Assembly: GCA_035575515.1 (NCBI GenBank)
Contig: DATLXU010000114.1
Coordinates: 77,584 to 141,583 of the forward strand
Source of the DNA: DATLXU01 sp035575515
GTDB taxonomy: Bacteria > Acidobacteriota > Blastocatellia > UBA7656
DNA: 64,000 nt
Direction: 5' to 3'
A program made the position numbers and the translations under genes. The notes beneath the pieces were generated by a model that searched no databases, was not told the origin of the DNA, and saw only the letters and a list, made by a program, of their open reading frames with translations. Below, piece by piece: positions 50,104 through 58,353 of the stretch; the first letter of the stretch is position 1, and each line of letters starts with the position of its first letter.

Positions 50104-51156
50104 TCAAGCGACGGTCACTTCGGGCGTGAGATATACGTCCTGAATCGCGTTTAGAATCTTTATGCCTTCAGGCATCGGCTTTTGAAAAGCCTTCCGCCCG
50201 GAAATCAACCCGGTGCCGCCCGCTCGCTTGTTGATGACAGCGGTGCGCACGGCCTGTTGTAAATCGTTCTGGCCGGATTCGCCGCCTGAGTTGATCAATC
50301 CGGCGCGGCCCATGAAGCAATTCACAACCTGGTAGCGCGTCAGGTCAATCGGGTGCGACGTGGTCAGATCGGAATAAACCTTGCCGCTCGTCTTGCCGAA
50401 TCCTAATGCGTTGTAGCCGCCGTTGTTGGTCGGCATCTTCTGCTTGATGATGTCGGCTTCAATCGTCACGCCGAGATGGTTGGCCTGACCCGTAAGGTCT
50501 GCAGCCGTGTGATAATCAACCTCGCGCGTCTTGAACGCGGCGTTGCGAAGGTAGCACCACAGCACGGTGAACATTCCAAGTTCGTGCGCGTAAGCGAACG
50601 CCTGAGTCACTTCCTGAATCTGCCGCTTCGATTCTTCCGAGCCGAAATATATAGTCGCGCCCACGCCGACGCAGCCAAGATCGAAGGCCTGATCAATAGA
50701 GGCGAAGAAGATTTGATCGAAGCTGTTCGGGTAAGAGAGGAACTCGTTGTGATTGAACTTAAGGATGAATGGAATCTTGTGCGCGTACTTGCGCGCGACC
50801 GAGCCGAGCACGCCGAGCGTCGTGGCCACAGCGTTGCATCCGCCTTCGATTGCAAGCCGCACGATGTTTTCAGGGTCAAAGTATTCAGGGTTGGGCGCAA
50901 ACGATGCGCCCGCCGAATGCTCTATGCCTTGATCAACCGGCAGGATTGAGAGATACCCGGTGCCCGCGAGCCGCCCGTGATTGAACAAGGTCGAGAGATT
51001 GCGCAGCACGACCGGCGAGCGGTCCGAGCCGACGAGCACGCGATCAATGAAATCCGGGCCGGGCAGGTGCAGCATCTCTTTGGGGATGGTTTTACTCTGA
51101 TACTTGAGAAGGTTCTCAGCTTCGTTGCCTAAGATTTTTTCGATGTCAGCGATCAT
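50104..51156 (-). CDS. fbaB: Class I fructose-bisphosphate aldolase, FbaB (DhnA) type
   Basis: A 350-residue aldolase, the same length as Escherichia coli FbaB, cleaving fructose-1,6-bisphosphate to DHAP and glyceraldehyde-3-phosphate. The Schiff-base lysine is expected at K238 (ADIIKQKMPTNNGGY), and a second active-site lysine region is FILKFNHNEF. ILPVDQGIEHS near the start and FMGRAGLINSGGES (phosphate site) are typical. The ATG at 51156 has AGGAGGG upstream; the open frame extends further but that part is intergenic. A terminator from the upstream PBP gene lies about 95 bp before it. Confidence 0.95.
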   Translation of the reverse strand: MIADIEKILGNEAENLLKYQSKTIPKEMLHLPGPDFIDRVLVGSDRSPVVLRNLSTLFNHGRLAGTGYLSILPVDQGIEHSAGASFAPNPEYFDPENIVRLAIEGGCNAVATTLGVLGSVARKYAHKIPFILKFNHNEFLSYPNSFDQIFFASIDQAFDLGCVGVGATIYFGSEESKRQIQEVTQAFAYAHELGMFTVLWCYLRNAAFKTREVDYHTAADLTGQANHLGVTIEADIIKQKMPTNNGGYNALGFGKTSGKVYSDLTTSHPIDLTRYQVVNCFMGRAGLINSGGESGQNDLQQAVRTAVINKRAGGTGLISGRKAFQKPMPEGIKILNAIQDVYLTPEVTVA

Positions 51157-51251
51157 TTCGCCCTCCTGTAGCGCGGAAAGTATTTCGATGGCACAGCCGA
51201 TTTGCGGCCTTATGATTTTATGCCTCGCCGCGAGCAGGGTCAACGCCAACG

Positions 51252-51283
51252 AAAAAAGGGGGCGCGAAATTGCCCGCGCCCCC
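51252..51283 (-). terminator. Intrinsic terminator between the PBP and fbaB genes
   Basis: On the minus strand a 9-bp GC stem (GGGGGCGCG / CGCGCCCCC, 8-nt loop) is followed by TTTTTT. It ends transcription from the PBP gene (stop at 51419) before fbaB begins, or could attenuate fbaB if transcription starts upstream of it. Confidence 0.75.
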
Positions 51284-51418
51284 AAGGAGGACCTGAGATG
51301 TTTACCCATCAGAGCAGAGCAATCGCTCAATTAGAAAATACAGGCAGGCGAAATTTTTTTGGATCAGGCATCTTAAACTGCGCGGCTGTGAAGAATGGTT
51401 ATGCCGTTAATCTTGCGC

Positions 51419-53956
51419 TTAGAAGTTCGGCATATATTTCTGTACCTGCTTGCGAACCCTGCGCCCGGCTTCATCAATCATGTCTTCCGTGTCTTTTAAA
51501 ATCTTCTTTGCCTTATCGGGCAGGTCGCTTCCTTCAGGCCATCGAAAATCAGGTGTGGGTTCAACATCAGGCATCTCGCCCGAATGCTCCTGGCAAATCT
51601 GAACTGGCTGCGTGCCTTCGATGAAATACTCCAGGCGACGGCCCGGGCAGCCTTCCGTGGCGAGCAATCCATTTGACGGGTCAATTTCCGCTTCGACAAT
51701 CCCTTCGGGGCGCGGGAAGCTGTCGCCGCCAAGATCGGGTCGCGCCTTCAACGCTTCTTTCATGAACGATACCCAGATGGGCAGCGCCGATTTTGCGCCT
51801 TCGAGGCCAAGCTCTGAATTGTCATCGAAGCCGACCCACACGACGCACACGAGATTCGGCGTGTAGCCCGCGAACCATCCATCGCGCGACGTGCCCGTTT
51901 TGCCCGCAGCCGTCGCCCTGAACCCGTAAAGCGTTCGCGCGCGCGCCGCCGTCCCTCTGTCTAAAACGTCCTGCATTATATTCGTCATTAGCCACGCGAC
52001 TTCGGGCCTGAGCGCCGGTTGCGATTCCGGTTTCTGTTCGATTATGCCGATGCCTTCGCTGTTGGTTACGCGCTTGATCGGGCGTGGCTCGGTCAACTGT
52101 CCGCTGTTCGCAAAAGCGGTGTAAGCGCGCGCGACTTCTAGCGGCGTGGCTTCGGCTGTTCCGAGCGCAAGAGCAGGGAAGGCCTGCACGCGACCCAGTC
52201 CCAGCTTTTCGGCCATGCGCGCGACTTTTGAATAGCCGACTTTTTCGGCCACCTCGACCGTGACGACGTTGAGCGAGTGAACGAGCGCATCGCGCAGCGT
52301 GACGGGCTTATTAGAATATGTCTTTCCGAAATTATCCGGCGAATAGGTCTGGCCGCGCCCGTAAAGGAAAGTGCGCGGCGCATCCATGAAAGTCGAGGCG
52401 GGCGAAATTATCTCCTGCGAGTTGCCATCGTAGGCCGTGTTGAGCGCCGTCGCATAAACAATCGGTTTGAAGACGGAACCGGGCTGGCGGTTGGCTTCAA
52501 TCGCGCGATTGAGCTGGCTTGCGCCGTAATCGCGCCCGCCTATCATCGCCAGTATCTCGCCCGTCTTTGGATTGAGCGCGACCAGCGAAGCCTGAAGCGT
52601 GCCGGGCTGCACGGGATTCTTCTTGCGTTTGGCAAAAATCTTGTCAAGCTCTGTTAGCCCGTCGTTCACGGCGCGGTCTGCGGCGCGCTGCAAATCCATG
52701 TCAACGGTCGAATAGACGCGATAGCTCTGCTCGGACAACTCGCCGGAAGCCATCTCGTTCGTCAGTTGCTGCTGCAGGTAATCAACAAAATAAGGCGCGT
52801 CGCTGTTGATGGCTTTGCGGCGCGGCTCAACTTTCAACTCGGTCGCTTTTGCCTGCTCGGCCTGCTCTGAGGAAATGAACCCGGCCTCGACCATTGAATC
52901 GAGCACCTGATTGCGGCGAGCCTTCGCGCGCTCAGGATCACGGTAAGGCGAATACAGACTCGGCCCGCGAATTATTCCTGCCAGGAAGGCGCATTCGGGA
53001 AGATTCAGGTTCACGACGTCTTTGTTGAAATAGATCGAAGCCGCTTCGCCCACGCCGTTGATCGAGTAGCTGCCCGACTGGCCCATGTAAATTTCGTTGG
53101 CGTAGAGCTGAAATATCTCTTCCTTCGATAGCTTCGTTTCCAAAACGAGCGCGATCATCATCTCTTCCATCTTGCGCTTGAGCGTTCGCTCAGGCGTGAG
53201 GAAGAAATTCTTCACGAGTTGCTGAGTGATTGAAGAGCCGCCTTCCTGCACCTGGCCTTCGCTCGCGTCGCGCCACAGCGCGCGCAGCACACCGCGAATG
53301 TTTATGCCTGAATGGTGAAAGAACTGTCGGTCTTCGATTGCGACAACGGCGTTGACGTAATCTTTCGGAAGGTCCTTGAATGAAACGATCTTCTGCTTTT
53401 GTCTCTTTTCGTTCGAGATGGTCGTGATTACTTCAGGCTCAAGCGACGCGCTGTCGAGGTTCTTCTTCGTGTCGAGATCGGTTATGCGGGCGATGCTCTT
53501 GCCGTTTGCGCTGAACGTTAATCGAATGTTAGGGAACTGGCGCGCGCCGTTGATGACGGCATCGCCGCTCGAATGAATCTCGATTGTGTTGTTGCTGATT
53601 TGATAGCGCCCGCGCTTTGAATCGGCTTCTTTGCTCGATTCGACGTAGCCGATGCCGTCCAGGTACTTCTTTATACCATCAAGCGTGTAGCCTTGCCCTG
53701 CGCGAACGACTCGCGGCGCAGCGTAGATTCCGGTTGTGCGCACGAGGACTTCGCCATGCAGCCGCGCTTCGATCATCTTCGAGTACTTGATGTAGAAAAA
53801 GAAGAAAATCGCAACGAAGATGAAGATGAGGATGCCGAGAATGATCAGCCGTCGAGGGGTGAAGATGCGGCGAAGCAAACCGGGCCGCTCTTCTTCTTTT
53901 TTGATTACCTTAGTTTTAGGCTCTTTTGTATTCGGTTGTTTTGTAACGGTTGCCAA
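51419..53956 (-). CDS. Class A penicillin-binding protein (PBP1-type)
   Basis: An 845-residue bifunctional peptidoglycan synthase. A cytosolic basic tail and one membrane helix (about 34-57) are followed by a UB2H-like segment (TGIYAAPRVVRAGQGYT) as in PBP1B. The glycosyltransferase 51 domain has AVVAIEDRQFFHHSG (catalytic Glu), GGSSITQQLVKNFFL and KRKMEEMMIALVLE. The transpeptidase domain has S494 in PGSVFKP, SLNVV (SxN) and KTGTSRDGWFAGY (KTG). It polymerises and cross-links peptidoglycan. Translation probably starts at the TTG at 53956, since an in-frame stop lies just upstream. It follows dnaE on the same strand after 269 bp. Confidence 0.94.
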   Translation of the reverse strand: MATVTKQPNTKEPKTKVIKKEEERPGLLRRIFTPRRLIILGILIFIFVAIFFFFYIKYSKMIEARLHGEVLVRTTGIYAAPRVVRAGQGYTLDGIKKYLDGIGYVESSKEADSKRGRYQISNNTIEIHSSGDAVINGARQFPNIRLTFSANGKSIARITDLDTKKNLDSASLEPEVITTISNEKRQKQKIVSFKDLPKDYVNAVVAIEDRQFFHHSGINIRGVLRALWRDASEGQVQEGGSSITQQLVKNFFLTPERTLKRKMEEMMIALVLETKLSKEEIFQLYANEIYMGQSGSYSINGVGEAASIYFNKDVVNLNLPECAFLAGIIRGPSLYSPYRDPERAKARRNQVLDSMVEAGFISSEQAEQAKATELKVEPRRKAINSDAPYFVDYLQQQLTNEMASGELSEQSYRVYSTVDMDLQRAADRAVNDGLTELDKIFAKRKKNPVQPGTLQASLVALNPKTGEILAMIGGRDYGASQLNRAIEANRQPGSVFKPIVYATALNTAYDGNSQEIISPASTFMDAPRTFLYGRGQTYSPDNFGKTYSNKPVTLRDALVHSLNVVTVEVAEKVGYSKVARMAEKLGLGRVQAFPALALGTAEATPLEVARAYTAFANSGQLTEPRPIKRVTNSEGIGIIEQKPESQPALRPEVAWLMTNIMQDVLDRGTAARARTLYGFRATAAGKTGTSRDGWFAGYTPNLVCVVWVGFDDNSELGLEGAKSALPIWVSFMKEALKARPDLGGDSFPRPEGIVEAEIDPSNGLLATEGCPGRRLEYFIEGTQPVQICQEHSGEMPDVEPTPDFRWPEGSDLPDKAKKILKDTEDMIDEAGRRVRKQVQKYMPNF

Positions 53957-54225
53957 GGCTCTACCGATTTCCGTACCTCTGAATCACTTCGGGCGGTTAG
54001 ATTCCTGCTCTCGCAAATTGGTTTGACGGCCATACAATCAAAATCGCTAACCGCCGTGAGAGCCATTAAGACTGTATCATTCAAATGCGACCGGAAACAA
54101 GAAGGGCGGGGAATTGCAACAAAAAGGCAAGCAGCGGGACGCAGCGATGCGGGATGAATCTCTACGTTGTTGCTGCTAACGACATATCATCAGTCAAGAG
54201 TAACAGGATTCGCTGCGTCTCCGCG

Positions 54226-57200
54226 TCATCGGGCGGCGCTCTGCGCGCGCTGCACAATCAACTCGACCCGGCAATCGCCCATCACTTCCTTGATTGAATT
54301 CGTAAGCTCAGGCGTGACCTTCACGCGCACAAATTGATTCGGCTGAATGCGCGCAATCTGGCCGTCTTCAAGCTCAACTTCAAATATAATTGTCGAATCG
54401 CCGCGATGGCTGTCGAGCAGATCGTGAAGTTTGTCGAGCCGCTCGGTTGTGATCGCGTCAGCCTTGAATCGCAAAAGCACGGTGCGCGTCGCGCGCTCGC
54501 GGATGTTTTCAAGCGATTGAATCTCGTCTGCAATAATCGTCATTGCGCCGCCGTCGTCAATCTCAAGCCGGCCTTTGACGAGCACAGGCGAATCATTCTG
54601 CATAACGCCGTTCGCTTTGCCAAACACGTCAGGCCATGCGACGACTTTGACTGTGCCGAACTGATCTTCGATGTGAAACAGCCCGAAGCGGTCGCCCTTC
54701 TTCGTCGTGCGCACGTTGAGGTCAACGACGATGCCGCCAATCGTCACCTGCGCGCCGTGATGAAATCCAGACAGCCGATCAACATCGGCATTGGCGAAAT
54801 CATTCAACGCCTGTTCGTAGCGCAAGAGCGGATGGCCTGAGATGTAAAAGCCGAGCGTCTCTTTTTCGCCCTTGAGCAGTTCCTGCTGCGACCACTCGGC
54901 GACGTTTGGCATAGGCGGATCGGGCACGGGGACGGCTGCGCCGAGCGAGCCGAATAGATCCGTCTGACCTGTCGCGCGCGATTTCTGAACTCGCTGGCCG
55001 CTTTCAATCGCCGAATCAATCGCAGCGAACATCTGCGCGCGATTGCGGTTTATCGAATCGAACGCGCCCGACTTGATTAAGCTTTCAAGCACGCGCTTGT
55101 TGACGGCTTTTGAATCAACGCGCTCTGTGAAATCGAAAATGGAGCGGAATGCGCCTTCACGGTTGCGCGCTTCGATGATTGAAGAGACTGCCGATTGGCC
55201 TATGCCTTTGATTGCAGCCAGCCCGAAGCGAATCGAGTTCCCATTCGCCGTGAAGTTGTCGAGGCTTGCGTTCACATCGGGCGGCAGAATCTCTATGCCC
55301 TGCGAGCGCGCTTCGTTTATGTACTTGACGACCTTCGCCGTGTTGTTCAATTCGTTCGACAGCACGGCTGCCCAGAAGTGCGTCGGGTAGTGCGCCTTCA
55401 AATAAGCCGTCTGATACGCGAGATAACCATACGAGAACGAGTGCGCGCGGTTGAATGCGTAATCGGCAAACCCTTCGATGCTGGCCCAGAGCTTTTCGAG
55501 TTTATTTTTATCGTGCCCGCGCTCCATCGCCTGGCGGATGAATTTCTCTTTGTGCTTGTCGAGTTCTTCGCGCTTCTTCTTGCCCATCGCGCGGCGCACG
55601 AGATCGGCTTCGCCGAGCGAGTAGCCCGCCAGCTTTTGAAAGACGGCCATGATCTGCTCTTGATAGACGAGCACGCCGAGCGTATTACCCATGACCTCTT
55701 TCAACTCGGGGAAGCTGTAGCTGACTTTCTTGCGCCCGTGTCGGCGGTCAATAAAGTCGTCAATCATCCCGCTGTCAATCGGGCCGGGTCGGTAGAGCGC
55801 GTTGAGCGCGGACAAATCTTCAAGCCCTTCCGGCTTCAACCGCCGGCAGATGTCTTTCATGCCTTCAGATTCAAACTGAAAGATGGCTTCGGTCTTTCCT
55901 TCGCAGAAGAGTTGCAGCGCGGCTTTGTCGTCGAGCGGAATCTTTGTGAGGTCGAGCTTCACGCCCGTCTCGCGCTCGATTGACTTCAGGCAGTCGTCAA
56001 TGATGGTCAGCGTCGTGAGCGCCAGAAAGTCCATCTTCAACATGCCTGTCTTTTCGAGATCGGTCATCGGATACTGAGTCGTTATTTCATCGCGCGCCGT
56101 CTTCGACACAGGCACAAGCTCGTAGAGCGGCTTCGGTGAAATGACAACTCCCGCCGCGTGAACCGATGCGTGGCGCGAGCAGCCTTCAAGCCGCTTGGCT
56201 ATCTCGATGACCTCTTTGACGCGCGGGTCCGTGTCAAAGGCTTTCTTCAAATCGGGGTTCTGCTTGATCGCGTCTTCGATAGAGACGTTGCGCCCGCGAA
56301 CAGGCGGCGGAATCATCTTGGCGATCTTGTCAACTTCTGAATAAGGCATCTCAAGCGCGCGGCCTACGTCTTTAATCGCGGCTTTTGATGCCATAGTCCC
56401 AAACGTAGAGATTTGCGAAACGTGATCGCGCCCGTAATAATCGGCGACGTAATCAATAACCTGCTGGCGGCCTCGCACGCAGAAATCAATGTCAATATCG
56501 GGCATCGAGACGCGCTCAGGGTTGAGGAACCGCTCGAAGAGCAGATCATACTGAAGCGGATCAACGTCGGTTATCTTCAGCGAGTAGGCTACGAGGCTTC
56601 CTGCCGCGCTGCCGCGTCCCGGGCCCACGGGAATGTTGTTCCTCTTCGCATAAGCGATGAAGTCCCATACGATCAGAAAGTATCCCGGAAAGCCCATCTT
56701 CGTGATGACTTCAATCTCTTTTTCGAGTCGGGCTTTGTATTCATCGAGATCGTGCTTGCGGTCAGGACGGTCTTTAATCGCGGCCCACCTTTCTTCCAAA
56801 CCTTCGCGCGCCATCTTTGCGAAGTAGCTGTCAATCGTTTCGCCTTCGGGCACGCGATAGACGGGTAGATGATTTTCGCCCTTCGGCAATTCAAGCTCGC
56901 ACATCTCCGCGATTGCCACCGTGTTCAGCAATGCTTCGGGCATATCCTTGCCAAAAAGCAGCCACATCTCTTTGGCCGAGCGGAAATAGAACTCGCCTTC
57001 TTTGTATTTAAGGCCGCGCTTTTCGTTTACGGTCTTGCCCGCGCCGATGCAGACCAGAATATCGTGAGCGCGCCAGTCATCGCGCATCAGGTAATGGCAA
57101 TCGTTCGTTGCGGCGAGCGGTATGCCTGTCTTCTTCGACAGCTCAAGCATGCCGGGAATCACCGTCTTCACTTCTTCATCGAGTCCGTGATTTTGAACTT

Positions 57201-57729
57201 CGAGGTAGTAGTTGCCCTTGCCTAAGATATCTTCAAACTCTTTCGCGCGCCGCGCGGCTTCTTCAAATTTGTCCGTGAGCAGCAGCGATGAAGGCACGCC
57301 CGAAAGACACGCCGAGAGCGCAACAAGCCCTTCGCCGTGCTCGGCGAGCAGTTCTTTATCAATGCGCGGCTTGTAGTAATAGCCTTTCGTGAAGGCCAGC
57401 GACGACAGCTTTACAAGATTGCGATAGCCCTGAAGGTTCTTTGCAAGAAGTATGATGTGATTGGTGCCTTTTTCGCCCGTCGCCTCGCCGCGATCCGTAT
57501 GCTTGCCGCGCGCGATGTAGGCTTCCATTCCGATGATCGGCTTGATGCCTGTGCTTTTCATCTGATTGTAAAACGAGATTGCGCCGTACATATTGCCGTG
57601 ATCGGTCACGGCGACGGCGCGCGCGCCTAATTCCTGCGCGCGCTGAGCGAGCGGTTTTATCTGAATCGCTCCGTCCAGAAGACTGAAATCGCTGTGTAAA
57701 TGGAGATGCACGAAATCTTTTTCATTCAT
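54226..57729 (-). CDS. dnaE: DNA polymerase III alpha subunit
   Basis: A 1167-residue DnaE, the replicative polymerase. The N-terminal PHP domain begins FVHLHLHSDFSLLDG. The palm has GPGRGSAAGSLVAYSL and the catalytic Asp triad region PDIDIDF (D411, D413, D415). Fingers and the beta-binding region follow (RPGPIDSGMIDDFI, YQEQIMAVFQKLAGYSLGEADLVRRAMGKKK), then an OB-fold (VTIGGIVVDLNVRTTKKGDRFG). It is close to the usual length of the DnaE1 class. No clear Shine-Dalgarno sequence precedes the ATG. An array of DnaA-box-like sequences lies 217-247 bp upstream. Confidence 0.97.
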   Translation of the reverse strand: MNEKDFVHLHLHSDFSLLDGAIQIKPLAQRAQELGARAVAVTDHGNMYGAISFYNQMKSTGIKPIIGMEAYIARGKHTDRGEATGEKGTNHIILLAKNLQGYRNLVKLSSLAFTKGYYYKPRIDKELLAEHGEGLVALSACLSGVPSSLLLTDKFEEAARRAKEFEDILGKGNYYLEVQNHGLDEEVKTVIPGMLELSKKTGIPLAATNDCHYLMRDDWRAHDILVCIGAGKTVNEKRGLKYKEGEFYFRSAKEMWLLFGKDMPEALLNTVAIAEMCELELPKGENHLPVYRVPEGETIDSYFAKMAREGLEERWAAIKDRPDRKHDLDEYKARLEKEIEVITKMGFPGYFLIVWDFIAYAKRNNIPVGPGRGSAAGSLVAYSLKITDVDPLQYDLLFERFLNPERVSMPDIDIDFCVRGRQQVIDYVADYYGRDHVSQISTFGTMASKAAIKDVGRALEMPYSEVDKIAKMIPPPVRGRNVSIEDAIKQNPDLKKAFDTDPRVKEVIEIAKRLEGCSRHASVHAAGVVISPKPLYELVPVSKTARDEITTQYPMTDLEKTGMLKMDFLALTTLTIIDDCLKSIERETGVKLDLTKIPLDDKAALQLFCEGKTEAIFQFESEGMKDICRRLKPEGLEDLSALNALYRPGPIDSGMIDDFIDRRHGRKKVSYSFPELKEVMGNTLGVLVYQEQIMAVFQKLAGYSLGEADLVRRAMGKKKREELDKHKEKFIRQAMERGHDKNKLEKLWASIEGFADYAFNRAHSFSYGYLAYQTAYLKAHYPTHFWAAVLSNELNNTAKVVKYINEARSQGIEILPPDVNASLDNFTANGNSIRFGLAAIKGIGQSAVSSIIEARNREGAFRSIFDFTERVDSKAVNKRVLESLIKSGAFDSINRNRAQMFAAIDSAIESGQRVQKSRATGQTDLFGSLGAAVPVPDPPMPNVAEWSQQELLKGEKETLGFYISGHPLLRYEQALNDFANADVDRLSGFHHGAQVTIGGIVVDLNVRTTKKGDRFGLFHIEDQFGTVKVVAWPDVFGKANGVMQNDSPVLVKGRLEIDDGGAMTIIADEIQSLENIRERATRTVLLRFKADAITTERLDKLHDLLDSHRGDSTIIFEVELEDGQIARIQPNQFVRVKVTPELTNSIKEVMGDCRVELIVQRAQSAAR

Positions 57730-58353
57730 GGCTTTAATTAGAGAAGTCGTCGCTCGCGCTCTGGGGCATCAGCTTGAGCTATAAATTTTTGCCTGCTTAT
57801 AAACAGTAGAGGGGTTTACGCCCGCTTGCTCTACCTTCTGCGTCCTACGGGTCGGCAGTGTAGCACAGGGTTGGAGAACTGTACACCACAAATTGTGGGG
57901 GATAAGACAGCAACGCCCAATATATTGAACCAGCGAGAGATTCTCTGTGGAAAATGTGTGGAAAAGCTGTGGAAGAAAAACGCTCGATTTTGCAAACTCA
58001 GGCGGCAGGCGAGCCATCGGGCTTAAATTCACTGAGCGGTTGCAATTCGTCATTACGCCTTTTCTTCGGCAAGGCTCAATGATAGAATCGGCCCGGCAAG
58101 CATACATAACAATTTTCATTGATAAAGACCGGAGCGATTCCTGCTCCGATTCGGATAAACAATCAGCTTGATAACGAAGACGAATGCTCAAACGAGCATA
58201 CGGTTCGTTATCGGCGCAGATGGCATCAGCCAATTGATGCGGCATTGTTTACCGCTCCTCGACGATAGCAGTTAATGCTGGCTGCTGATCCCGTTGACCC
58301 GACGAACCAGCAAGAAATTCGATTGGCTCGATGGCTGTCGGGAGAATCTTGCC
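57730..58353. other. Divergent intergenic region upstream of dnaE and korA
   Basis: This 624-bp gap is rich in short repeats. It contains three DnaA-box-like 9-mers (57946-57976), a palindrome CCACAAATTGTGG near 57888, and a hairpin GTAGAG ... CTCTAC at 57806-57834. A 158-codon minus-strand frame crosses it but looks non-coding. Promoters for both genes must lie here. Confidence 0.45.
57946..57976 (-). promoter_or_regulatory. Three phased DnaA-box-like sequences
   Basis: On the minus strand TTTTCCACA occurs at 57954-57946 and 57965-57957, and TCTTCCACA at 57976-57968, each exactly 11 bp apart. TTTTCCACA fits the relaxed DnaA consensus TTWTNCACA. The spacing of one helical turn suggests cooperative binding. 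They may tune dnaE or korA transcription; no replication-origin genes are present. Confidence 0.4.

Noticed and set aside
51157..51418. fbaB leader considered as a riboswitch or SRP RNA because of GGGTAAACATCTCAGGTCC on the minus strand
   Set aside because: The conserved GGAAGG/AGCAG core of SRP RNA is absent and no riboswitch core was recognised; only the intrinsic terminator is supported.
51300..51624. Plus-strand ORF beginning MFTHQSRAIAQ with a good AAGGAGG upstream
   Set aside because: It runs antisense into the PBP gene, its translation has no family features, and the AAGGAGG lies beside a terminator stem on the other strand. A very short leader peptide remains conceivable.
57801..57845. 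tRNA-like fragment (GGTAGAGCA on the minus strand followed by a GTA-containing loop)
   Set aside because: The acceptor and T-arms are missing and the anticodon stem has a mismatch; it is only a hairpin.
57769..58245. 158-codon minus-strand frame upstream of dnaE
   Set aside because: It lies in a repeat-rich promoter region, has unusual Cys/Arg/Ser content, no ribosome-binding site and no domain. The C-terminal GVNPSTVYKQ looks HTH-like but is too short to support a call.
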